A DNA stretch of 64,000 nt from positions 124,001-188,000 of the forward strand of contig NZ_AQQV01000002.1 of the NCBI RefSeq assembly GCF_002088235.1. Direction: 5' to 3'. The notes under the pieces were generated by a model, which saw only the letters and a list, made by a program, of their open reading frames with translations, was not told the origin of the DNA and did no database searches. How positions within the stretch are numbered: the first letter of the stretch is position 1; the number at the start of each line of letters is the position of its first letter. Source of the stretch: Oceanococcus atlanticus. Lineage in GTDB: Bacteria; Pseudomonadota; Gammaproteobacteria; Nevskiales; Oceanococcaceae. Positions 57,290-64,000 of the stretch are shown here, in pieces. Made by a program: the position numbers and the translations under genes.

Positions 57290-58492
57290 ATGAACCACGT
57301 CGCTCGCGCCGATTTCGATCGCTACATGACCCCGAACTATGCTCCTGCTCCGATTGTTCCGGTGCGCGGCCGCGGTTCGCGTCTGTGGGATCGTGACGAT
57401 CGAGAGTATGTGGACTTCGCTGGTGGGATTGCCGTGTCCGCGCTCGGCCACGCGCACCCAGCGCTGGTCGCGGCGCTCACCGAGCAAGCCAACAAGCTGT
57501 GGCATGTCTCCAATCTTATGGTCACCGAACCTGCCCTGGCCCTGGCCAAACGGCTGACCGAGCTGACCTTTGCCGACCGTGTGTTCTTTTGCAATTCGGG
57601 TGCCGAAGCCAATGAAGCTGCGCTCAAATTGGCGCGTCGCTACGCGTGGGACAAATTCGGCTCTGACAAGAATGAAATTGTCTCCACCACCGGCTCGTTC
57701 CACGGCCGCACCCTGTTCACCGTAGCCACCGGTGGCCAAGGCAAGTACAGCGAAGGGTTCGCGCCACTGCCCGGCGGCATTCGCCACGTGCCCTATAACG
57801 ATCTTGATGCCATGCGCGAGGTCATCGGGCCCAACACCTGCGCGGTCATTGTTGAACCGATCCAGGGTGAAGGCGGCGTGCGCCCGGCAGCCGACGGCTA
57901 CCTGGCAGGTCTGCGCGCACTGTGCGATGAACACAACGCCCTGCTGATTTTCGACGAGGTGCAGACTGGCGCAGGCCGGACGGGCCACCTGTATGCCTAC
58001 ATGGGCGCCGAGGTCACACCGGACATCCTGACCAGCGCCAAAGGTCTCGGCGGCGGTTTTCCCATCGGTGCCATGCTGACCACCGACGAGATTGCTGCGA
58101 GCCTGGTTGTTGGCACGCACGGCAGCACGTTTGGCGGAAATCCCATGGGTTGTGCTGTGGGCCTGGCTGCGCTCGACATCATCGCCAACGCAAACACGCT
58201 GCAAGGCGTGCAGCAGCGTCACGACCAACTGATCAGCGGCCTGCGCACACTCAACGACAAGTACGACATTTTCAGCGAAATCCGCGGCCAGGGGCTGCTT
58301 TTGGGCTGCGAACTCAAGGCCCAGTGGGCGGGTCGCTCACGCGACCTCAATGCGGCAGCATTGGCACATGGCTTGCTGTGCCTGGTCGCAGGCCCAGACG
58401 TGTTACGTCTGGCCCCTAGCCTGCTGATCGACGCAGAGGATATCGTCGAAGGGCTCAAACGACTGGATGCCGCCCTAGCTGATCTGTCGTAG
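57290..58492 (+). CDS. argD: Acetylornithine/succinyldiaminopimelate aminotransferase
   Basis: A 400-residue class III PLP aminotransferase. Landmarks: DFAGGIAVSALGHAHPAL, FFCNSGAEANEAALKLAR, GSFHGRT, EPIQGEGGV, FDEVQTGAGRTG and the PLP Lys in TSAKGLGGGFPIGAML. It converts N-acetylglutamate semialdehyde to N-acetylornithine in arginine synthesis and can act in lysine synthesis. AAGAGA precedes the ATG. No other arg gene is in the window. Its end overlaps the convergent elaA gene by 38 bases. Confidence 0.94.
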   Translation: MNHVARADFDRYMTPNYAPAPIVPVRGRGSRLWDRDDREYVDFAGGIAVSALGHAHPALVAALTEQANKLWHVSNLMVTEPALALAKRLTELTFADRVFFCNSGAEANEAALKLARRYAWDKFGSDKNEIVSTTGSFHGRTLFTVATGGQGKYSEGFAPLPGGIRHVPYNDLDAMREVIGPNTCAVIVEPIQGEGGVRPAADGYLAGLRALCDEHNALLIFDEVQTGAGRTGHLYAYMGAEVTPDILTSAKGLGGGFPIGAMLTTDEIAASLVVGTHGSTFGGNPMGCAVGLAALDIIANANTLQGVQQRHDQLISGLRTLNDKYDIFSEIRGQGLLLGCELKAQWAGRSRDLNAAALAHGLLCLVAGPDVLRLAPSLLIDAEDIVEGLKRLDAALADLS

Positions 58493-58940
58493 CCTGCATG
58501 CCGCGGTGCCAGATGCCGTCTTCGAGGTAACGCTCGCCGGTTTCGGCAAAGCCGAAACCGGCATAGAACCGGCACAGACGCTCCTGCGCACCTATCCATA
58601 CCGGCACGCCCGGACCAAAACTGCGCACTTTTTCGACAGCCTGATCCATCAAGCTGATGCCCAAACCTTGCTGACGATGTGACGGCGCCGAAACCACCCG
58701 CCCAATCGACGCCTCCTCGCGGACAACCGCCGGTTCGAAGATCCGGGCGTAGGCCAGCAAGTGCTCACCGGCCCAGCCAGCCAGATGCCAAGCGTGCAAA
58801 TCCCAGCCGTCCGCATCCAGGAAAGCGCAGGTCTGCTCGACCACGAAAACTTCCTGACGCAGGCGCATGATTTGATACAGCGCAGCGCCGTCCAACGCGT
58901 CAAAGGACTGGCAAACCCAGCGCAAGCCAGCAAGACTCAA
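58455..58940 (-). CDS. elaA: ElaA-type GNAT acetyltransferase
   Basis: A 161-residue GNAT with the ElaA start LYQIMRLRQEVFVVEQ, the DGWDLHAWHLAGW block and the acetyl-CoA loop SHRQQGLGISLM; RFYAGFGFAETGERYLEDGIWH is the C-terminal ElaA mark. Its substrate is unknown. The start overlaps the stop of the next upstream gene by 4 bases (ATGA). The stop lies within the 3' end of argD on the opposite strand. Confidence 0.9.
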   Translation of the reverse strand: MSLAGLRWVCQSFDALDGAALYQIMRLRQEVFVVEQTCAFLDADGWDLHAWHLAGWAGEHLLAYARIFEPAVVREEASIGRVVSAPSHRQQGLGISLMDQAVEKVRSFGPGVPVWIGAQERLCRFYAGFGFAETGERYLEDGIWHRGMQATTDQLGRHPVV

Positions 58941-60010
58941 TCCGGCAGCACCTCAGACAGGGGCATGCGCGCCAGACTTGGCGCCAATAGGCTGCCGAAA
59001 TACAGATGCTCGGCTCCCTGGCGAACACTGGTAATCGGCGCATAGGCCGACTCACCCGCGTCCTGCAGATTCACCATGACCTCGGCCTCAAGATTCAAAC
59101 CCAGAGCAAAACCGTGCAAGACCGGCCCCGGCTGCACCGCGGCGGGTAGGCGCCAGACCATTTTGCGCACAAACGGGTGCGGCAGCAGTGCATCCAGTGG
59201 CGCGGTGCGCGGTGCATACAGAGCCAGCCAGAACATGTTCTGACCATTGAACGTGATGTTGTCGGGAAAGCCTGGCAGGTTGTCGATAAACACGTCGCTC
59301 TGCCCTGCACGCTCACCCTTCAGCCAGTGCCGCAACACGCGGTAGCGGGTCGTTTCATTGACCAGCAGATAGTCTTCATTGGGCCCCAGCGCAACCCCGT
59401 TGGCAAAATACAGGTCAGGCATTACAACCCAGGTCTTGCCGGTCTTGAGATCCGTCGCCACCAGGCGACCATTAGGACGATGTTCAAACACGTCATCCAT
59501 GACGTGATGCACGCCGAATTTGACCGAGGCATCGGAGTAGTACGCGATATCGTCCGCAGACACATCGACATCGTCGGTGAAACCCAATGGCACACCTTCG
59601 GCGCTATCGGCTACGACTTCAAAACTACCCGGCTGACGAATCCGCAGCAGGCCTTTAACCGCATCGGCAACGATCACGTCACCCGCAACCGAAAATGCGA
59701 TGCCGAGCGGCCGCCCGCCGGTGTCGGCCAACAGCTCCGGCTGCGTGCCATCGGAGGCGAAGCGCATCACACGACCATCGATGAAGCCGGTCACCAGACG
59801 CCCCTGGGTATCGATGTTGATGGCTTCCGGACCGTGTCCAATGTCGGTCGCGATGCGCTCAAGCGAAGTCAGCCGGTCATTCGGAGCAAAACGCGCATCG
59901 TCGGTGGGCGGCGCTGGCGGCTGCCAGGCTGCCGGATCAATGTTGACCGGCCACAGCAACAGATAGGCCAGCAAAATCAGTAAAACGCCTCCCAGCACCG
60001 TCTTTAACAT
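58937..60010 (-). CDS. SMP-30/gluconolactonase/strictosidine synthase-like membrane protein
   Basis: A 357-residue protein with an N-terminal membrane anchor (VLGGVLLILLAYLLLWPVNI) and a six-bladed propeller: GHGPEAINIDTQGRLVTG, RPLGIAFSVAGDVIVADAVKGL, FTDDVDVSADDIAYYSDASVKFG and YFANGVALGPNEDYLLVNET are strictosidine-synthase/arylesterase-like segments. Hydrolysis of a lactone or ester is likely, substrate unknown. The outward domain would be periplasmic. Coupled to elaA by a 4-base overlap. Confidence 0.85.
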   Translation of the reverse strand: MLKTVLGGVLLILLAYLLLWPVNIDPAAWQPPAPPTDDARFAPNDRLTSLERIATDIGHGPEAINIDTQGRLVTGFIDGRVMRFASDGTQPELLADTGGRPLGIAFSVAGDVIVADAVKGLLRIRQPGSFEVVADSAEGVPLGFTDDVDVSADDIAYYSDASVKFGVHHVMDDVFEHRPNGRLVATDLKTGKTWVVMPDLYFANGVALGPNEDYLLVNETTRYRVLRHWLKGERAGQSDVFIDNLPGFPDNITFNGQNMFWLALYAPRTAPLDALLPHPFVRKMVWRLPAAVQPGPVLHGFALGLNLEAEVMVNLQDAGESAYAPITSVRQGAEHLYFGSLLAPSLARMPLSEVLPD

Positions 60011-60039
60011 TCCCGTCGCCTCGTCTTTTTATTCAGGGC

Positions 60040-60067
60040 AAAAAAAACCGCGGCACAAAGGCCGCGG
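60040..60067 (-). terminator. Intrinsic terminator after the small membrane protein gene
   Basis: On the minus strand CCGCGGC, loop CTTTGT, GCCGCGG, then a run of eight T. It would end transcription from the small gene at 60182-60334 before the SMP-30-like gene. Confidence 0.85.
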
Positions 60068-60181
60068 TACAAGTCTAACCGAGTCGCAAATGTGGCTTGG
60101 GGGAGCCAGGGGAGGACATGATGCTGCGTTTCGGTCAGTCGGCCTTGCAGGGAGTCAAGGCCTAGGGGGATTGAAAAGAGG

Positions 60182-60334
60182 TCAGGTCAGCGATATCCAG
60201 TTGATAACCATCAAGCATCCGAATGTGGCAAACAGTGCGCAGTACACCAGCTTAGAACGCCACCCGTCGGCAGGGTTCCGCAGGCTCGCAAAGGTCTTGC
60301 GACTGTTGCGCTGATTCATCATCTGCTTCGGCAT
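60182..60334 (-). CDS. Small one-TM membrane protein of unknown function
   Basis: A 50-residue frame beginning MPKQMMNQRN with one hydrophobic helix near the C-terminus (LVYCALFATFGCLMVINWI). GAGGTGG lies 5 bases before the ATG at 60334, and an intrinsic terminator follows 115 bases downstream, both in favour of a real gene. No homologous family is recognised. Confidence 0.55.
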   Translation of the reverse strand: MPKQMMNQRNSRKTFASLRNPADGWRSKLVYCALFATFGCLMVINWISLT

Positions 60335-60468
60335 GGCCACCTCGGGTGCCGCTGAACTTGAGGTGTACTGTGCGCGCGTCAAGGTGAAGAAAACGTCAAT
60401 AAAACGGCAGGCTTTTTTGTGGCACACAAAAAATCGCCATAAAGTCGACGCATCACATTGAAACAGAT

Positions 60469-60497
60469 AAAAAAACCCCGAACCAAGCGGCTCGGGG
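60469..60497 (-). terminator. Intrinsic terminator of the OmpA-like gene
   Basis: On the minus strand CCCCGA, a 10-base loop, TCGGGG and a run of seven T. It lies about 40 bases past the OmpA-family stop. Confidence 0.88.
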
Positions 60498-60535
60498 CTG
60501 GGTCTTGAAGCGGCGCCTTGCGGCGCCGGCTCACA

Positions 60536-61654
60536 TCAATTCAGCACGCGAAAAACCACGCGACGATTCTTTGCACGACCTTCCTCGGTGGCATTGTCGG
60601 CGACCGGCCGGCTTGAGCCGTAGCCTGTGGCGACCATGCGCTCAGCCGAGACACCACGTTCGGCCAAAAAATCCTTCACCGCATAGGCGCGCCGGGCCGA
60701 CAGCGCCTGGTTGTAGTCATCGTTTCCCAACGCATCGGTGTGACCGGCAATCTCGACACGGATTTCCGAAAGCCCACCATTGAGCAGGTCCGCCACCGGG
60801 CTCAGCACGTCACGCGCCGATGCAGTCAACTCATCCGAGTTGAGCTGAAAGTTCACACCCTTGAGCAGCACGGCGTCATCCAGCGGGCAACCCTGCGCGT
60901 CGACCACCTCACCTGGCGGCGTGCCCGGGCACTGGTCCAGAGCATCGCTAACGCCATCGGCGTCGCTGTCGCGTTCGCTCAGCGCATCACAGCCGGTGCG
61001 ATCAACCTTAGCGCCCGGCGCGGTATCCGGGCACAGATCTTCGCCATCGATCACGCCATCGCCGTCACCATCCGCCACAGGCGCGGCAGCTTTACCGAAA
61101 GCCCACATTGCGCCCAAACCGAAACGCCCGTCGACCAAGACAGCGCGCCCGGAATCGAAGTTGTCGTACTCGTTCTCCAGCGCCACAGCACGCGCCTCAA
61201 GACGCAGGCTGACCGGCTGGAACGGCGTCTGCCAATCAACACCACCACCCAGACTGATGCTGGGACGGGTGCGGTCATCATCGCCGATCTCTTCGTAAGC
61301 CACCGCCAGACCGGTGATGACATAAGGAGACAGCGAGGAGTTCATGTTGAAGTGGCGCAAGATATCGACACCCAACTGATACAGCTGGTCCTGGCCGGTC
61401 TCATCGTCGCGCTCAATTTCATTCCACGCGGCCGAGATCTGCGTGCTCCACCCCTCGTAGGCGTTCAACGGCAAACCCCAGTACAACACCGCACCAGGCT
61501 GCTCGGATTCAGCCTCCCGTACCTCTGAGGGCGTCAAATAAGTGCCCATCAGACCCAATTGACTGGATTCCCACCAGCTCGTGCTTTCGGCCTGCGCAGC
61601 ACCGACAGCCAGCGCCGATACGGCCAGCGCGGCCGCTCCCGTAGTTCTCAACAT
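60536..61654 (-). CDS. OmpA-family outer membrane protein with thrombospondin type 3-like repeats
   Basis: A 372-residue protein. Signal peptide (MLRTTGAAALAVSALAVGAAQA), a beta-rich region of about 170 residues consistent with an eight-stranded barrel, two calcium-type Asp repeats (DGDGVIDGEDLCPDT and DSDADGVSDALDQCPGT) and a C-terminal peptidoglycan-binding OmpA domain (IAGHTDALGNDDYNQALS, AKNRRVVFRV). AAGGGG lies 9 bases before the ATG at 61654. It links the outer membrane to peptidoglycan, like OprF/OmpA. It is divergent from the histidine kinase gene. Confidence 0.93.
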   Translation of the reverse strand: MLRTTGAAALAVSALAVGAAQAESTSWWESSQLGLMGTYLTPSEVREAESEQPGAVLYWGLPLNAYEGWSTQISAAWNEIERDDETGQDQLYQLGVDILRHFNMNSSLSPYVITGLAVAYEEIGDDDRTRPSISLGGGVDWQTPFQPVSLRLEARAVALENEYDNFDSGRAVLVDGRFGLGAMWAFGKAAAPVADGDGDGVIDGEDLCPDTAPGAKVDRTGCDALSERDSDADGVSDALDQCPGTPPGEVVDAQGCPLDDAVLLKGVNFQLNSDELTASARDVLSPVADLLNGGLSEIRVEIAGHTDALGNDDYNQALSARRAYAVKDFLAERGVSAERMVATGYGSSRPVADNATEEGRAKNRRVVFRVLN

Positions 61655-61738
61655 CCGTGATTCCCCTTGAAGTGAAAAGCGCTCAGCCGGCGTTCCCATA
61701 CAAACCGATTCAAGCACCCGTAAGTCCGTATTATAGGG

Positions 61739-64000
61739 ATGACCCTGTCTGGATTCATTGCGGCATATGCCAAGCTCACTGGCCCAACCCGATTGCATCA
61801 CGCAACCGTGATGCAGCGCAGAATCGAATGGCGTTTGCTGTTGGGCTTGAGTGTGCCCATCTGCACCCTGATCGTGATCGCCGCATTGACCGCACTGCAT
61901 GGCAAAACCCAGCATCTGCTGGAGCGCCATGTCCAGACCCAATTGCTGGACATCGCGCGCACGCTGGACAACAGCACGCAATGGCCGGACGAGCAGGCAT
62001 TTCGCGCCGAAGTCCAAGATTGGCCGTGGCGCGAAATCTGGATCGAGGACTCACAGGGCGCCCATATCTGGCACCAGACTCGCGCGGCCATCGAGACACG
62101 CTGGCCCGAACCGCAGCGACAGACCCTGCCATTGATGGGGGGCAACAATCTGGTCATCGAGCCCCTCACGCTGCCCGCAGCACAGCAGCACGCGCTGCTC
62201 AAGCTGGCGCTGATCACACTGTTGGCCGCCTGCCTTGGCTCAGCCATTGTCAGCTGGCTGATTTATCGCTGGGTCAGCCAGCGCTGGGTTGCACTGGCCC
62301 GCTGGTCGCTTGAGTTGGATGCCGGGGAACTGGGCAAACCACCGCCTCACACATCCGGACTGAGCGGGCACATCGCCAGCCTGCAGGCCGTTCTGGCCCA
62401 GCGCTTGCGCTATGCGCGCGACACCCTGGCTGAATACACGCAGCCGCCGCAACAAGACGACGGCGAGCGCGTGGAACAACTCCATCAGGAACTGGATACC
62501 ACGCGCGCGCAACTCGCGGAAAGCCGTGACCGCTTGGCCCGTCGCGCCGAATTTTTGTCAGCTATGAGCCACGAGTTGCGCACGCCGCTGACATCCATCG
62601 TGGGTTTCGCCGAGCTGCTGGAACAAGGCCATTTGGCGAACGAATCACTGAATTACGTTCAGACCATACGCAAGTCAGCCTCCGGCATGGTGTCGCTGGT
62701 CAACGATTTTCTCGACATGGAGCGTGCCGACGCCGGGCAACTGGATATCCATCAGGTTGGCCTTGATCTGGCGGACATCGTCGAAGACACCGTATCGCTG
62801 ATGGCGCCGCTGGCCTACGAAAAGAATCTCGAGCTGGTCAGCATCGTCGATCACGACATCCCGGCACGCCTGATAGGCGATCCCGGCCGGGTCCAACAAA
62901 TTCTGACCAATCTGGTATCCAACGCGGTCAAATTCACCGATCACGGAGAGGTTGTGGTTCGCGCAACCCGTGTATCCGACGACAATGGTGCGCTGCGCAT
63001 TCGTCTCAAGGTTCAAGATTCAGGGCCTGGCCTCAGCCAGGCCCAACAGGATCAGCTGTTCACCGCCTATCAACGCTTTGAACAGGATGGCCAGCACGTC
63101 GTCGCTGGCAGCGGTCTGGGTCTTAACATTGTTCGCAAGCTGACCGACCTGCTGGGCGGCGACATCCAGGTCGACAGCCAACCCGGACACGGCGCCAGCT
63201 TTTCCGTCACGTTGCCATTTCAACCGCACCCACAAAAATCCATGCGCATGAGTTGGGATGGCTTGCGCGGGACCCAGCTCTGGCTGGTTGAGCGTCATCC
63301 AGCCAGTTGGCGAGCTCTGCAGCACCAGCTGGAATTCTGGAGCGTGCGCAGCCGGCAGTTTGATTCGCCCGGCGCGCTGCAACGCGCGCTTGAGAACGAT
63401 CACGCAGATATCGTTCTGCTCAGCCTGCAAAATGACGAGCTCAACGAGGACATGCTGCGCGACATGATTGCAGCCAGCCCAAGTCCGGTTGGCGTGATGA
63501 TCAACAGCGTCGATGCGCGCGTACATCGCCAACTGCAAGACTGGGGCGCCGCCCTGGTGCTGCCAAAGTCAGCCACCCGGACCACGCTGTACCGTGCGCT
63601 GAGTGATCTGCGCCATTTGCGCGAAGGCGACGACAGCAACGCTCTGACCGATCAACACGTACTGATCGCCGAGAACAACCCGGCCAGCCAGTATTTTCTC
63701 AAAGCCTTGCTGGAGAATCTGGGGGCCCGCGTCACCCTGGCCAACAACGGCCGCGAAGCCCTGGAACTGTGGCGAGCACAGCGCCAACCTTACGTTTTGC
63801 TCGACCTCAACATGCCGGAACTGGATGGCCAGCAGGCCACCCATGCCATTCGTGATGAAGATCCGGGAGCTGCCGCCGTGATTATCGGGATGTCGGCTTA
63901 CCTGACGCCCGAACAGGAACGCGAATGGCTCAACGCCGGCCTCAACGATCTGCTGACCAAGCCGTTTGATCAGGCTCAGCTACTGCGCTGCCTGCACCCC
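61739..64000 (+). CDS. BarA/GacS-like hybrid histidine kinase, cut by window end
   Basis: 754 residues are visible and the frame is open at 64000. Two N-terminal transmembrane helices (LLLGLSVPICTLIVIAALTAL; LALITLLAACLGSAIVSWLIY) bracket a short periplasmic part; a coiled region precedes the HisKA domain with phospho-acceptor His278 (SAMSHELRTPLTS). The ATPase has NLVSNAVKFTD, DSGPGLS and GSGLGLNIV. A first receiver-like region lacks the acceptor Asp (VLLSLQND); a second has Asp689 in LLDLNMPELDG and Lys in LLTKPFD. A His-phosphotransfer domain may lie past the end. The start is the ATG at 61739; 61811 is an alternative. Confidence 0.9.
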   Translation, partial: MTLSGFIAAYAKLTGPTRLHHATVMQRRIEWRLLLGLSVPICTLIVIAALTALHGKTQHLLERHVQTQLLDIARTLDNSTQWPDEQAFRAEVQDWPWREIWIEDSQGAHIWHQTRAAIETRWPEPQRQTLPLMGGNNLVIEPLTLPAAQQHALLKLALITLLAACLGSAIVSWLIYRWVSQRWVALARWSLELDAGELGKPPPHTSGLSGHIASLQAVLAQRLRYARDTLAEYTQPPQQDDGERVEQLHQELDTTRAQLAESRDRLARRAEFLSAMSHELRTPLTSIVGFAELLEQGHLANESLNYVQTIRKSASGMVSLVNDFLDMERADAGQLDIHQVGLDLADIVEDTVSLMAPLAYEKNLELVSIVDHDIPARLIGDPGRVQQILTNLVSNAVKFTDHGEVVVRATRVSDDNGALRIRLKVQDSGPGLSQAQQDQLFTAYQRFEQDGQHVVAGSGLGLNIVRKLTDLLGGDIQVDSQPGHGASFSVTLPFQPHPQKSMRMSWDGLRGTQLWLVERHPASWRALQHQLEFWSVRSRQFDSPGALQRALENDHADIVLLSLQNDELNEDMLRDMIAASPSPVGVMINSVDARVHRQLQDWGAALVLPKSATRTTLYRALSDLRHLREGDDSNALTDQHVLIAENNPASQYFLKALLENLGARVTLANNGREALELWRAQRQPYVLLDLNMPELDGQQATHAIRDEDPGAAAVIIGMSAYLTPEQEREWLNAGLNDLLTKPFDQAQLLRCLHP

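Noticed and set aside
61657-62313. 218-residue plus-strand frame at the start of the histidine kinase
   Set aside because: It is in another frame than the kinase motifs (SHELRTP etc.), which read openly from 61739 to the window end.

Overview
The window is a contiguous piece of a high-GC gammaproteobacterial chromosome. The evidence is the block tig-clpP-clpX-lon-hupB-tRNA-Val-tRNA-Asp-ppiD, the presence of GlnRS, Pol IV, a BarA/GacS-type hybrid kinase and an LpxL-type acyltransferase, and the density of lipid and redox genes. The Nevskiales/Salinisphaerales/Xanthomonadales side of the class fits best, but this is an inference from gene content. No insertion sequence, prophage, CRISPR array or rRNA was seen, and coding density is high.

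Layout. 90-9999: housekeeping and stress genes (MDR-type reductase overlapping an alpha/beta hydrolase, dinB, a cardiolipin-synthase-like PLD protein, an endonuclease/exonuclease/phosphatase protein, cytochrome b561, YaiI, a DeaD-type helicase, a membrane TPR protein, a DCC protein). 10072-15370: redox genes (katG, quinone-oxidoreductase-like ADH, LysR regulator divergent from azoR, a DUF4169 protein). 15492-22390: a secreted M6-type metalloprotease with a GlyGly-CTERM-like tail, convergent with a large fused winged-helix/kinase/TM/TPR regulator whose upstream neighbour encodes a small exported protein. 22623-34188: an exported phosphoester-degrading locus with a 5'-nucleotidase-type lipoprotein, three GDPD/PI-PLC-fold proteins, a metallophosphoesterase lipoprotein and a Tat-exported PhoX-type protein. 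Direct repeats of 11-bp period resembling PhoB boxes lie in its divergent promoter regions, so it looks like a phosphate-starvation regulon island for scavenging phosphate from nucleotides, phospholipid head groups and other esters.

34189-43345, all on the minus strand: a UDP-sugar dehydrogenase, an ECF42-type sigma factor at the end of a four-gene DGPF/YCII, VOC and DUF1428 operon with a candidate self-recognised promoter, the PA2778/PA2779-like pair, a second copy of the alpha/beta hydrolase, and a class II aldolase overlapped by a CHASE-GGDEF cyclase. 43489-48171, plus strand: acyl-CoA dehydrogenase, LpxL-like acyltransferase, glnS. 48244-57191, minus strand: the protein quality-control block with five tRNAs; lon carries a clear sigma-32-type promoter. 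57290-64000: argD, elaA, an SMP-30-like membrane protein, a small one-TM protein, an OmpA protein with calcium-binding-type repeats, and a hybrid histidine kinase cut by the window end.

The most unusual elements are the Pho-type island with its paired boxes, the winged-helix/kinase/TolB-like/TPR fusion with its small exported partner, the two GlyGly-CTERM-like substrates and the ECF42 operon with its promoter candidate.
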